From: Saccharibacillus soli
Lineage (GTDB): Bacteria; Bacillota; Bacilli; Paenibacillales; Paenibacillaceae
NCBI GenBank assembly: GCA_002189105.1
Contig: NIOB01000007.1
Location: forward strand, 62,001 to 126,000
DNA length: 64,000 nucleotides
Reading direction: 5' to 3'
Part shown: in pieces, positions 1 to 8,870 of the stretch
Layout: each line of letters opens with the position of its first letter
Position numbering within the stretch: position 1 is the first letter of the stretch
Translations under genes and position numbers: made by a program
The notes under the pieces: model-generated
Database searches by the model: none
What the model was told of the DNA's origin: nothing
Seen by the model: only the letters and a program-made list of their open reading frames with translations

Positions 1-61
1 GGCACCTGATTCGTCGGAGAATAAGCATCAAGGAATTTGGCGTAAAAACTACATTTCTCGC

Positions 62-90
62 TTTACCCCTCCGATAATGTTACGTATAAT
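62..90 (+). promoter_or_regulatory. Putative sigma-A promoter of the first gene
   Basis: TTTACC at 62-67 and a perfect TATAAT at 85-90 are separated by 17 bases, about 30 bases upstream of the start codon at 123. Read from the sequence; no transcript evidence. Bases 1-61 show no gene I can support. Confidence 0.5.
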
Positions 91-122
91 ACCTTGTAAG
101 TAGGGAGAGGAGGAAGACTAAC

Positions 123-452
123 ATGAGCGAACAAACAGTAAATGCTGAATTTTTCATCAAAAAAGTCAACGACGCCAAAGTCCATTTTGAGCGTGCCCTC
201 GATTGCAAGCATACGGAATTTGATGACCTTTATCCCTATATGATCGAACATCCTCAATTTTTCTGGTACAAACGATATGTCGCTTGGTCAGAGCTTTTGA
301 CTCTTGCAGACTTGTGCGAAGAATTGTCTTTCGCATGGAGAGAGGAATTTACGCCGCAGCAGGTGGAATACGTTGAACAACGAGTGATGTCGGCCAAAGT
401 GCTTGACTTCTGGTTTGAGAATACGGATTCCAAGGAACATGCGCAGCGTTAA
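123..452 (+). CDS. Conserved hypothetical protein, 109 aa
   Basis: I do not recognise the family. It is a small soluble acidic protein with no signal peptide or membrane segment. It is rich in aromatic residues in the middle (a PQFFWYKRY stretch near residues 44-52) and is probably all-helical. A strong ribosome site (GAGAGGAGG at about 106-114) sits 8 bases before ATG 123, and a sigma-A-like promoter precedes it. A hairpin terminator follows at 495-535, so it is probably monocistronic. The good ribosome site, promoter and terminator make the gene real; the function is unknown. Confidence 0.75.
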   Translation: MSEQTVNAEFFIKKVNDAKVHFERALDCKHTEFDDLYPYMIEHPQFFWYKRYVAWSELLTLADLCEELSFAWREEFTPQQVEYVEQRVMSAKVLDFWFENTDSKEHAQR

Positions 453-494
453 GGGACGATCATTATTGATTTGGAGCGTCACGATGTATGTTCA

Positions 495-535
495 GACCCG
501 GCTCGTTCGCGCTGTTGGCGCGGGCGGGTCTTTTT
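495..535 (+). terminator. Rho-independent terminator
   Basis: GACCCG (495-500) pairs with CGGGTC (525-530), with an inner GCGC/GCGC stem at 509-512 and 518-521, followed by TTTTT. It lies after the 123-452 gene. Confidence 0.75.
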
Positions 536-590
536 CGTTCACCAGTAAACGATACGATCGCATATGTAATAACAGGAAAGAGGGAAAACG

Positions 591-809
591 ATGATAAGCG
601 ACGAACAGCTGAACGCCTACCGGATTTCGGGAGAAAAAGTGCGCGTCATCCGCGACGCCCTTCGTGAAAATGACGTACGGGGGATTGTGGTGGCCTGGGA
701 TGATACCCACGTCTTGATTCGCCGCCCCAATCGTAATGTGGTGAAACTGGATCGCAGCTATATCATTCAGCCATCCAAAGAGGAACGTATTGATCCATTG
801 GCCGAATGA
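591..809 (+). CDS. Small conserved hypothetical protein, 72 aa
   Basis: Family not recognised. The sequence reads like a small beta-rich domain: alternating hydrophobic strands (VRGIVVAWDD, HVLIRRPN, VVKLDRSYII) suggest an SH3-like or Hfq-like barrel, which is an inference only. The ATG at 591 follows a GGAAAGAGGG ribosome site. No signal peptide or membrane segment. It lies between two hairpin terminators and so is probably transcribed alone. Function unknown. Confidence 0.7.
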   Translation: MISDEQLNAYRISGEKVRVIRDALRENDVRGIVVAWDDTHVLIRRPNRNVVKLDRSYIIQPSKEERIDPLAE

Positions 810-853
810 GCAGATTCTGATTACAGATTCTGATTAGATGAAGCAAACAAGCA

Positions 854-893
854 GAAGCCCGCCTTCTCCGAATGATCGGAAAAGGCGGGCTTC
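854..893 (+). terminator. Hairpin terminator
   Basis: A long stem (GAAGCCCGCCTT at 854-865 with its complement ending at 893, loop AATGAT) follows the 591-809 gene. A T-run is lacking, so it may be a weak or bidirectional terminator between this gene and the minus-strand gene ending at 1018. Confidence 0.6.
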
Positions 894-1017
894 GCCATGT
901 CGAGCGGGGGAATCTCTCGCCCTTATCTATACATGTAAATCCTGTCTGCCGGCCGGACCTGTCGGGGGAGGACTTTCCGGATCGGACATTCAGGCGGGGG
1001 AGTGAAGATCGAGATTA

Positions 1018-1494
1018 TCAGGCGTAAGCACCTGGAATTTTCTTCTTGGTTGAAGGACTTGTCGCGGAGCGCTGGCTGTAACTGCGTACAGGCGAAGCGT
1101 TCTGGCGACCGGAATCCGTGATGATGGGTTCCGCCTGAAGGCTCATATAGGCTCGAATCCGCAGATCAGCTTCCTGCTGGAAAGGTTCTGGGTCAATGTG
1201 CATCGTCCCGTGCAGGCCGCGACAGAGGTAGTCGGTGTCTACGCCCGCTTCGTGATGCTTGACTTCGCAGATCCGGATATGCCGTTTCTTAAATTCCTTA
1301 CGGATGCCGGATAGGAGCACAGCTGCACACTGTGAAGCACTGCGAATCATGTCACGATATAAGTTAGACGTTTGCATCGGAGCTTCGGCTTGCAGACTCT
1401 TCGCATCGTTCTCGAATACCCGGAGAATATGGGTTAACAGCAGATAGCTCTTGATTAATGAAAGTTCATCACGAGTTGTCTGTACAGCGGGCAT
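1018..1494 (-). CDS. Conserved hypothetical protein, 158 aa
   Basis: Family not recognised. The first ~110 residues look helical, with a short cysteine-containing section (SASQCAAVLL, IRICEVKHH, YLCRGLHG). The last ~40 residues are basic, rich in Ser/Thr/Arg and probably disordered. I chose the ATG at 1494 because AAGGTGG lies 8 bases upstream; two GTG codons just upstream (to 1506) are alternative starts. It is divergent from the tRNA-Leu gene and ends against the 854-893 hairpin. No membrane segment or signal peptide. Function unknown. Confidence 0.7.
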   Translation of the reverse strand: MPAVQTTRDELSLIKSYLLLTHILRVFENDAKSLQAEAPMQTSNLYRDMIRSASQCAAVLLSGIRKEFKKRHIRICEVKHHEAGVDTDYLCRGLHGTMHIDPEPFQQEADLRIRAYMSLQAEPIITDSGRQNASPVRSYSQRSATSPSTKKKIPGAYA

Positions 1495-1589
1495 GCTCTT
1501 CACCACCTTGTAGGAACTTGTGTTCTGTTCTCATTATAACCGAACACTTGTGCGTATGCAAGCTAAAAAAAGGATTTTTTTGAATCTTG

Positions 1590-1619
1590 TTGACGAGGGC
1601 TAAGTGGACATGGTATGAT
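1590..1619 (+). promoter_or_regulatory. Promoter of tRNA-Leu
   Basis: TTGACG at 1590-1595 and TATGAT at 1614-1619, spacing 18, end 37 bases before the mature tRNA 5' end. Confidence 0.7.
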
Positions 1620-1656
1620 CTATCTTGTCGCCGCAATAACGGCGGTTGTATGATGA

Positions 1657-1740
<84 letters not shown>

Positions 1741-1757
1741 TCCTTTTTTTTAACAAG

Positions 1758-1797
1758 AGCTTCCCGGCTTGCTTTACTGGAGTCGGGAAGCTTTTTT
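1758..1797 (+). terminator. Terminator of tRNA-Leu
   Basis: AGCTTCCCG (1758-1766) pairs with CGGGAAGCT (1784-1792), followed by a run of six T. Confidence 0.85.
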
Positions 1798-1873
1798 GTT
1801 TGCGTTTTTTGCTTTTTTATTCCCGGAAGGGAATTTGTCATAACCGTTAGAATTCGGAAGGAGAAATGCTGCG

Positions 1874-2599
1874 ATGATGTATCAATTTGAGACGGAGAAG
1901 AAGGATTATCGTGACTTTGCGAGCGGCAGGGTGCTGCATCATGCCCCGAACACGACTGCCTTCCCGGTTAGACTCGGCAAAGAGATTATGTCCCGCTGTC
2001 TGGCTCAACTCGATTCCAAGCAGAACTTGAAGATCTATGATCCCTGCTGCGGTGGAGCCTATCTGCTTACGATGTTGGGCTTCAATTATGGCGATCAAAT
2101 CTCGGAAATTTACGGCTCGGATATTGACGAAGGCGTATTGGAACATGCGCGTCGCAATCTGAGTCTGTTAACGGAAGAAGGGCTGACGCTGAGGGAGTTG
2201 GATCTTCAGCGAGATTTTGAGCAGTATGGCAAGGATTCGCACCGGGAGGCTCTGGAGAGTGTAGAGCGTCTGCGGATGCTGAACCGCGCGTTGATCCGTA
2301 CCACCGAGGTATTTTCCCTGGACATCTCGGGAGATGTTCGGCCGCCACTGACGAATCTCAATGTCGTGATCGCTGATCTGCCATATGGACAGATGACGTC
2401 GTGGGGAGGACAGCAGGCTGATCCCGTGCGCAGCATGCTGCACAATATCTATCCAATCTTGAATCGGAAAAATGCGATAGTGGCCATTATTTGCGATAAA
2501 AAGCAGCGGGCGGAGCATGAACAATTTGAGCGAAGAGGCACATTGAATCATGGAAAACGCAGGATTACGTTCTTGAAGCCGATTCTTTCGGAGATCTAA
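1874..2599 (+). CDS. AviRa-type 23S rRNA (guanine) methyltransferase
   Basis: A SAM-dependent methyltransferase of the AviRa family. AviRa from the avilamycin producer methylates a guanine in domain V of 23S rRNA and gives orthosomycin resistance. The family N-terminal signature is clear: YRDFASGRVL (12-21) and AFPVRL (29-34). The SAM-binding loop is DPCCGGAYLL (56-65), the acidic SAM contact is SDID (82-85), and the catalytic-like motif is DLPYGQ (168-173). At 241 aa it matches family length. The start has a GGAAGGAG site about 8 bases upstream; the next ATG (1877) is also possible. It is a single gene just after tRNA-Leu. Family assignment is firm; whether it confers avilamycin or evernimicin resistance here is inference. 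Confidence 0.85.
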   Translation: MMYQFETEKKDYRDFASGRVLHHAPNTTAFPVRLGKEIMSRCLAQLDSKQNLKIYDPCCGGAYLLTMLGFNYGDQISEIYGSDIDEGVLEHARRNLSLLTEEGLTLRELDLQRDFEQYGKDSHREALESVERLRMLNRALIRTTEVFSLDISGDVRPPLTNLNVVIADLPYGQMTSWGGQQADPVRSMLHNIYPILNRKNAIVAIICDKKQRAEHEQFERRGTLNHGKRRITFLKPILSEI

Positions 2600-2615
2600 A
2601 AGAAGAAAAGAGTCA

Positions 2616-2645
2616 ACTTCTTCCGTAAATCGGGTTAGAAGAAGT
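2616..2645. other. Inverted repeat after the AviRa-type gene
   Basis: ACTTCTTC (2616-2623) and GAAGAAGT (2638-2645) form an 8-bp stem with a 14-base loop and no T-run. It may act as a weak terminator or be incidental. Confidence 0.35.
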
Positions 2646-2791
2646 GAGGGATTAGGGGTCGTCAGGCGCTCAAGCGGCTCGCGGCCTTTTTGCGCATCCC
2701 AAGATCCTGCATGAAGAATCGTCAACTTTCTTCTCATTCTTTGTCGTATAATAAAAGAATATAAAATTTGAATCAATTCATGAGGTGCACA

Positions 2792-5362
2792 ATGAGCGAG
2801 CGCATAATGGATTTGAACCGGACAGTTAGCGTGTCGTCAGGCGGACATATTCTTTATCTCTACGATGACGAGAGCGTTTATTTCGATAATGCTTCTGCTT
2901 ATTTGATTTCGGGGGCAAAAGATGGAGATCTGGTTGTCTTTATTGATCGTCAGGACCGGATCGAAAGCCTTCAGAAGCGCATGGTCGCCATTCTGAACGA
3001 TGAACAGCTCAAGCGCTTGATCTATATGAGTACCGAGCAATTTTACCAGGCGCACCCCAGCTTGCCTTATCGAAAAATTGCTGAAGATTTTGCCAGTCGG
3101 GTTCCCCGGCATTCGGATCGCTCTGCCGGCATTCGGATGTGGGTTCACGCCGCATGGCAAAGCGAACCGTCCATGGAAGCAGAGCTGGAAAAGCTTGAAC
3201 GATTGGCACATGAGACGGTGCATGAGCTGCGAATTATCTCGATCTGTGCTTATCAGGGAGCGGCGATCAGCGCCGCGCTTCAGGTCAAGCTGCTGCGGCA
3301 GCACGATTATGTCATGACCGATGAGGAGTTGAGCGGGACGGATCTGTCGGGTCGAAGCGGCGGAGCTGTCTTTCCTTCACTCGCCCAGCAGCAGGAAAAT
3401 GATGATCTTCATCTGAGCGAACGAATCAAACTGGAGTCAGCGACCCGGCAGTTGGAGAATCTGATTGCCAATAACCTCGATCCTGTCGCGCTGTTTGATC
3501 GGGAAGGTCGTGTAGTGGATCTAAATGCAGCCTTTGAACGCATATTCGGTTGGACATCGGATGAGCTGATTAATATGGGCGAGGCAGAGCTTAGGGAACG
3601 GATGGGACTGCGCAGCATTTTGAATGACGAGCTGCGTTTGTCTTCGGATACAAGCGAGAAGAGGCTTCCTGTACTGCTGGAACCCGAACGAATTGAAGCT
3701 ACTGCTCATGACAAAAACGGAGTGAGACTCAATCTGGTGCTCACCGCTTTTGCGCTGGGAGATACGCTTGATCCTTCCGGTTATGCCCTCATCTACCGGG
3801 ACATTACCGATTTTCGCAGTTCAGAACGTCGGCTTCAGGAACTGGTGGAACGATATACCTCTTTGAAAAGACATAATCATGATGCCGTCTTTTCCATTGA
3901 CCGCGAAGGACGTGTCATTAATACCAATCCGGCTGCACAAACTTTGACGGGTTTAACCACGGAAGAGATGATTGGTTGTCCCTTCACGGATTGGATGGCG
4001 AACGGGACGCTGGATGACATCATGGGCAAAGGACTGCCTGGCGATGATGCAACACAGCCCACGATCCGGATTCGCAGAAGAGATGGCCGGGAAGCGGAAG
4101 TGCTGACTTCGACCGCTCCCATCATCATCGGTGGGGAGAATGTAGGCTGCTATATCCTGGCGAAAGATATTACGGAGCATAAACGCCTGCTGGTGGAGAA
4201 ACAAACGGCTGAACAGATGAACCAGGCCAAAAGTGAGTTCCTCGCCATGATGAGCCATGAGATTCGTACGCCCATGAATGGTGTGATTGCGCTAACTCAG
4301 CTGCTTCTGGAAACGGAAGGGCTGACCGAGGAGCAGCGCGAATATCTGGAGGTCATCCGGCGAAGCGGCGATTCGCTGCTGGGCATTGTCAACGACATTT
4401 TGGATTTTTCCAAGATTGAAGCGGGCAAGACAGAGCTGCTCATTGAGCCAATCAATCTGCGTGAGGAAGTGGCACGTTCCTTCGACATTCTGCTCGCTGA
4501 AGCACGAAATAAGGAACTGGAATTGGGCTTGTCTGTGACGCCTCATGTACCGGAGATTGTGGTCACCGACCATCAGAAGCTGCGTCAGATTCTGGTGAAC
4601 TTGATCGGAAACGCCATTAAATATACGGATCGTGGCGGCGTCTTTGTATCGGTGGATACGGAGGGAGAAGCCGTGCAGGGAAAACTGCGGCTGGCTTTTC
4701 GGATTCGGGATACAGGGCTGGGGATTCCCGAGTCACAGACGAAGCATTTGTTTGATCCTTTTTACCAATTGGATAACTTTATGACGCGCAAGTCCGAAGG
4801 GACAGGGCTGGGCCTGGCGATTACGAAAAAGCTCATTGAACTCATGAACGGATCGATCGATGTATGTTCCAAGCCCGGCGAAGGATCAGTGTTCCGTTTC
4901 ACGGTTGAGGTGCAGCTGCCTGACTTTGAAGAACTACCTGACGAGACTCCTGCTGCCGCTCTGCCGGAAAGCAGTGAGCCGGCCCAATTGAATATTTTGA
5001 TTGTTGAGGATAACCGGGTGAATCAATTGGTGATGGACCGATTGCTGGCAAGGCTTGGCTATGCAGCGGACCTCGCGGAAGATGGACAGGAAGCGCTTGA
5101 AGCGGCACAGCGCAAACGGTATGACGTCATCTTGATGGACATTCGCATGCCTCGCTTGGACGGATTTGGCGCAACCCGACAGCTTAGAGGAAATCCGCGA
5201 TTGTATGGACATCCCTATATTATCGCGGTAACGGCCAATGCGCTTCGAGGTGACCGTGAGCTGTGTCTGGCCGCCGGAATGGACGAATACATGAATAAGC
5301 CGATCGATGCCAAGCGGTTGGCAGAACTGTTGGCAGATATGGAGAGACGGATTCGGCATTAG
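2792..5362 (+). CDS. MEDS-PAS hybrid sensor histidine kinase/response regulator
   Basis: A large soluble hybrid kinase (856 aa). Order: an N-terminal MEDS domain as in DcmR (HILYLYDDESVYFDN near residues 20-35, then SGAKDGDLVVFID), two PAS domains (about 215-345 and 355-470), a HisKA domain with MMSHEIRTPMNG (phosphorylatable His489), and a HATPase_c domain (NLIGNAIKYT, DTGLGIP, GTGLGLAI). A C-terminal receiver domain follows, with phospho-acceptor Asp783 in LMDIRMP and lysine in MNKPID. There are no membrane segments, so it should sense a cytoplasmic signal. No HPt domain or output regulator is adjacent. I chose ATG 2792 because GAGGTG lies 4 bases upstream; an upstream TTG at 2768 and ATG at 2780 are in frame. 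A TATAAT at 2747-2752 may be its -10 element. Confidence 0.93.
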   Translation: MSERIMDLNRTVSVSSGGHILYLYDDESVYFDNASAYLISGAKDGDLVVFIDRQDRIESLQKRMVAILNDEQLKRLIYMSTEQFYQAHPSLPYRKIAEDFASRVPRHSDRSAGIRMWVHAAWQSEPSMEAELEKLERLAHETVHELRIISICAYQGAAISAALQVKLLRQHDYVMTDEELSGTDLSGRSGGAVFPSLAQQQENDDLHLSERIKLESATRQLENLIANNLDPVALFDREGRVVDLNAAFERIFGWTSDELINMGEAELRERMGLRSILNDELRLSSDTSEKRLPVLLEPERIEATAHDKNGVRLNLVLTAFALGDTLDPSGYALIYRDITDFRSSERRLQELVERYTSLKRHNHDAVFSIDREGRVINTNPAAQTLTGLTTEEMIGCPFTDWMANGTLDDIMGKGLPGDDATQPTIRIRRRDGREAEVLTSTAPIIIGGENVGCYILAKDITEHKRLLVEKQTAEQMNQAKSEFLAMMSHEIRTPMNGVIALTQLLLETEGLTEEQREYLEVIRRSGDSLLGIVNDILDFSKIEAGKTELLIEPINLREEVARSFDILLAEARNKELELGLSVTPHVPEIVVTDHQKLRQILVNLIGNAIKYTDRGGVFVSVDTEGEAVQGKLRLAFRIRDTGLGIPESQTKHLFDPFYQLDNFMTRKSEGTGLGLAITKKLIELMNGSIDVCSKPGEGSVFRFTVEVQLPDFEELPDETPAAALPESSEPAQLNILIVEDNRVNQLVMDRLLARLGYAADLAEDGQEALEAAQRKRYDVILMDIRMPRLDGFGATRQLRGNPRLYGHPYIIAVTANALRGDRELCLAAGMDEYMNKPIDAKRLAELLADMERRIRH

Positions 5363-5438
5363 CCTCGAAATAATGGTAAGATAGGAAGCGAATCGGGCAA
5401 CAGACAAATGGATAGGAACTTGAAGGAGGCTCGAATGG

Positions 5439-6845
5439 ATGATCGACTGGCAAAAGGAAGCGGAGGCGCGGCGTGAAGACCTGCTGAGAGATCTCGATGG
5501 TCTACTGCGAATCGCAAGCGTCAAGGACCCGGAGACGGCAACGTCGAAGCGGCCGATGGGGCGTGAGATTGGTGAGGCGCTGGATTATATGCTGAAGCTG
5601 ACCAAAGAGATGGGGCTAACGGTCAAAAATGTGGACGGGTACGCTGGGCACGCCCAGTATGGCGACTTCGATCCAGATACAACGGTTGGAATTCTCGGCC
5701 ATCTGGATGTGGTTCCGGCTGCCGGAACGTGGACGACCCCTCCGTTTGAGCCGCAGATCCGCGATGGCAAGCTGTACGCGCGGGGTGCTATCGATGATAA
5801 AGGGCCTACCCTTGCCGCATTGTATGGACTCAAGATCGTGATGGAATCAGGCCTGCCGCTGCAAAAAAATGTGCGTCTGATCTTCGGAACCGATGAAGAG
5901 AGCGGTATGAGCTGCATGAATTATTACCGGGAACATGAACGGATGCCGGAGATTGGCTTTGCCCCGGATGCTGACTTCCCGATGATCTATGCGGAAAAGG
6001 GCCAGTTCAACCCTATACTTGTGCCCAAATATGCACCGGAGATGACGAAGTCGCTGGTGCGACTGGAATCTTTTGAATCCGGCCTGCGGATCAACATGGT
6101 GCCGGATCGTGCGCACGCTGTTCTCAGCGGCGATGTACGACCGTTGATTGAAGCATTTGAGGATTTCTGTCGTGAACATCGCGTCAAAGGAGAAGCCGAA
6201 CTCAGCGCAGGGCAGGCCATGTTTACTTTAATCGGCGCATCTGCGCATGGCTCCGAGCCTGCTGAAGGAATCAATGCGGGTACGACGCTGGCACTGTTCT
6301 TGAAGGATGCGTCGCTTCAGCCGGAGGGCAAAGCCTTCATCGGCCTGTTGAATCTCTTGCACGAAGATTTTCACGGCGAAGCGCTGGGCGTGGCGTGCAG
6401 CGACGAATTCACCGGACCGTTAACCGTGAATCCGGGCGTGCTGCGCTTTGGCACGGAAGAAGGAGATACCCAGTTCGGGCTGACGCTTCGCGTGCCGGTA
6501 GGTGCAGATTATGGCTGGATTCGGGCCCAGGTTGAAGAACAGGTGGATGCCTTCGGCTATCGGATCGATGCGGTGCGTGAAGTGGGTTCCCACCATGTGC
6601 ATCCGGACGAAGCGGTCATTCATGCGCTGCAAACGGCATATGCTGAAGTAACCGGCGATGAACCGACGCTGCTGACTACAGGTGGGGCGACCTACGCCCG
6701 CTTTATGCCCAAAGGCGTTGCCTTCGGCGCCTGCTTCCCAGGCAAGCCGATGACGGCTCACCAGGCGGACGAGTTCATTGAAGTGGATGATCTTTTGAAA
6801 GCCACGGCTGTGTATGCACGAGCGATCTACGAATTAGCCAAATAA
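5439..6845 (+). CDS. pepV: Dipeptidase PepV (M20 metallopeptidase)
   Basis: A cytoplasmic Zn-dependent dipeptidase that cleaves varied dipeptides released by peptide uptake or turnover. The 468-aa length fits PepV. Metal-binding and catalytic residues are present: ILGHLDVVP (His88, Asp90), the GAIDDKGP segment (Asp120), and FGTDEES (Glu153 catalytic, Glu154 metal). The long lid domain typical of PepV follows. An AAGGAGG site at 5423-5429 sits 9 bases before ATG 5439. Only 31 bases separate it from the asparaginase gene, suggesting a small peptide and amino-acid catabolic operon. Confidence 0.95.
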   Translation: MIDWQKEAEARREDLLRDLDGLLRIASVKDPETATSKRPMGREIGEALDYMLKLTKEMGLTVKNVDGYAGHAQYGDFDPDTTVGILGHLDVVPAAGTWTTPPFEPQIRDGKLYARGAIDDKGPTLAALYGLKIVMESGLPLQKNVRLIFGTDEESGMSCMNYYREHERMPEIGFAPDADFPMIYAEKGQFNPILVPKYAPEMTKSLVRLESFESGLRINMVPDRAHAVLSGDVRPLIEAFEDFCREHRVKGEAELSAGQAMFTLIGASAHGSEPAEGINAGTTLALFLKDASLQPEGKAFIGLLNLLHEDFHGEALGVACSDEFTGPLTVNPGVLRFGTEEGDTQFGLTLRVPVGADYGWIRAQVEEQVDAFGYRIDAVREVGSHHVHPDEAVIHALQTAYAEVTGDEPTLLTTGGATYARFMPKGVAFGACFPGKPMTAHQADEFIEVDDLLKATAVYARAIYELAK

Positions 6846-6876
6846 ACCATTTTACACAGAAAGAAGAGATTAACCG

Positions 6877-7887
6877 ATGTCGCAGGATGTACAAGTTACC
6901 CGGGGCCAATATGTTGAGAGCAATCATGAAATTCATGTCGCCGTTGTCGATCATACCGGCCGCCTGTTATATAAGGTCGGCGATCCGCAGCGGTTGACCT
7001 TCCCTCGCTCGTCGATGAAGCCTTTTCAGGCGGTGCCTGTGATTGAGTCCGGCGCCGCTGATGCTTATGACTATGGGGACGCGGAGATTTCCCTGAGCTG
7101 CGCTTCTCACAGCGGAGAGCCGATTCATCGGGATACCGTGCTGGACGTGCTGTCCCGGGCGCATCTATCTGAAAATGATCTTCAGTGTGGCACCCACATT
7201 CCGCGTGATGGTGAAAGTTACCGGAAGCTGATCCGCGAAGGCCGCGAATTGACGCCGGTATTCAGCAACTGTTCGGGCAAACATTCGGCCATGCTGTTGA
7301 CCGCTGTGCATCTGCATGAAGATACGGAAACCTATCGGGAGATTGAGCATCCGCATCAACAGCGGATTCTCGAGGTTATCTCCAATGTATGCGAAGTGCC
7401 GGTTGAAGAGATTGGCATTGGCGTGGACGGCTGCGGCGTGCCGGTACATCGACTGCCGCTCCAGAATGTGGCGCTTGGCTTTGCCCGTCTTGCGAAGCCG
7501 GAAGGCACCGTCTCGGCGCAGCGTGCCGAAGCGCTCAATCGTATCCGTACGGGCATGACCCATCGTCCGGAGATGGTAGCTGGCAAGCATCGTTTTGACA
7601 CGGATCTGATGCGGGTATTTGGCGGCAATCTGGTCGCCAAAGTCGGGGCGGAAGGCGTCGAGTGTATCGGCGTTGCAGATCGGGGCATCGGGATTGTGGT
7701 CAAGGTGGAAGACGGCAGCGAACGCGCGACCTCTGTTGCCGCTATGGAAGTGCTCAGACAGCTGGGCATCGGCACACCTGAGCAGTTTGAACAGCTGGCT
7801 GAATATGTTCATGCTCCAGTGCTGAATGCACGTCAGGAACGAATTGGCGAGATCAAGCCCAACTTTGTGCTGCAAGCGGCAAAGTAG
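6877..7887 (+). CDS. L-asparaginase, Asparaginase_II (Rhizobium etli) family
   Basis: An asparaginase of the PF06089 family (class 3, as in Rhizobium etli ReAII), unrelated to the E. coli AnsA/AnsB fold. Typical family segments: RSSMKPFQ (about 45-52), SCASHSGEP (about 73-81), NCSGKHSAML (about 131-140) and GVDGCGVPV (about 182-190). These hold the Ser-Lys pairs and cysteines known from the family. It should hydrolyse asparagine to aspartate and ammonia in the cytoplasm. It lies 31 bases after pepV with its own AGAAAGAAGAG site, so it is probably co-transcribed with pepV. The 336-aa length is normal. Confidence 0.9.
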   Translation: MSQDVQVTRGQYVESNHEIHVAVVDHTGRLLYKVGDPQRLTFPRSSMKPFQAVPVIESGAADAYDYGDAEISLSCASHSGEPIHRDTVLDVLSRAHLSENDLQCGTHIPRDGESYRKLIREGRELTPVFSNCSGKHSAMLLTAVHLHEDTETYREIEHPHQQRILEVISNVCEVPVEEIGIGVDGCGVPVHRLPLQNVALGFARLAKPEGTVSAQRAEALNRIRTGMTHRPEMVAGKHRFDTDLMRVFGGNLVAKVGAEGVECIGVADRGIGIVVKVEDGSERATSVAAMEVLRQLGIGTPEQFEQLAEYVHAPVLNARQERIGEIKPNFVLQAAK

Positions 7888-7971
7888 CAAGGCAAACGGA
7901 GAAATCCATTCAGAGAAGATCAGCCAGACAACACCAGATAAGAGCACATCATATAGAGGAGCGAGTGAAAA

Positions 7972-8532
7972 ATGACGCAGGAGCAATCAGGCTTCGCTGA
8001 ACACACCGGTGAACATCATATCGAAAAAGCTACATTTGCCGGAGGATGTTTCTGGTGCATGGTGACACCGTTTGAAGAAATGCCAGGTATTCATGGGATC
8101 GTGTCCGGTTATATGGGCGGCACCTTGGAGAACCCGACGTATGAACAGGTGAAGAAGGGAACGACCGGACATTACGAGGTGGTACAGATCACGTTCGAGC
8201 CGGAAAAATTCCCTTATGAACGCCTGCTTGAATTGTATTGGCCGCAGACCGATCCGACCGATGGAGAAGGCCAATTCCAGGATCGGGGTCCTCAATATAA
8301 GCCGGCGATCTTCTTCCATAACGAGGAACAGCAGCAGGCTGCACTGGCTTCCCGTCAGGCGCTTGAGGACAGCGGCCGTTTTGATAAGCCGATTGCAACC
8401 GAGATTCTGCCTGCCCAGGAATTCTATGAAGCAGAAGACTATCACCAGGATTATCACAAGAAAAATCCCAAGCATTATAAGGAAGATCGTGCCCAGTCAG
8501 GGCGGGATGAATTCATCGACGCCAACTGGTAA
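7972..8532 (+). CDS. msrA: Peptide-methionine (S)-S-oxide reductase MsrA
   Basis: It repairs methionine-S-sulfoxide in oxidised proteins. The active-site motif GGCFWC is at residues 24-29, with catalytic Cys26. Cys29 is the only other cysteine in the protein, so it is the likely resolving residue. Family signatures SGYMGG and the C-terminal YHQDYHKKNP are present. The 186-aa length fits a stand-alone MsrA without a fused MsrB. GAGGAGCGAG lies just before the ATG. It follows the asparaginase gene by 84 bases and ends in a 12-bp hairpin at 8602-8629. Confidence 0.95.
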   Translation: MTQEQSGFAEHTGEHHIEKATFAGGCFWCMVTPFEEMPGIHGIVSGYMGGTLENPTYEQVKKGTTGHYEVVQITFEPEKFPYERLLELYWPQTDPTDGEGQFQDRGPQYKPAIFFHNEEQQQAALASRQALEDSGRFDKPIATEILPAQEFYEAEDYHQDYHKKNPKHYKEDRAQSGRDEFIDANW

Positions 8533-8601
8533 AAGGCAGGGAATGGTCGCCAACTGCTCATGAGTTCATGAAGCATAGGGCTGCTGCTGATTGCATAAGA
8601 T

Positions 8602-8629
8602 GAAAGGGCATGCGTGGGCATGCCCTTTC
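8602..8629 (+). terminator. Hairpin terminator after msrA
   Basis: A perfect 12-bp stem (8602-8613 with 8618-8629) without a T-run. The rest of the 8533-8870 gap shows no gene or motif I can support; it must contain the promoter of the next gene. Confidence 0.65.
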
Positions 8630-8870
8630 GTCATGTTCGCCCATTCCTACAAGTAGGATGCAAGCGAGCCAATGGGACTAACTTCGCATATGTCATTTCT
8701 GAATTTTTGCACAGAAATAGGAAAGAGCGGGCTTCTCACGTTCAACAGTTGACGATAAAATAAGGAAACAAAAGGATAAGCCCAACCCAAATATCGATGA
8801 AGATGACGATGCAGACACCTGATCGCCGCTGCACAACTTCTATGGACTATACATACAAAGGGGAATTCAG

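Noticed and set aside
2-115. Open frame at the left edge
   Set aside because: The frame from base 2 to 115 overlaps the promoter of the first gene and has no recognisable sequence; it cannot be distinguished from chance.
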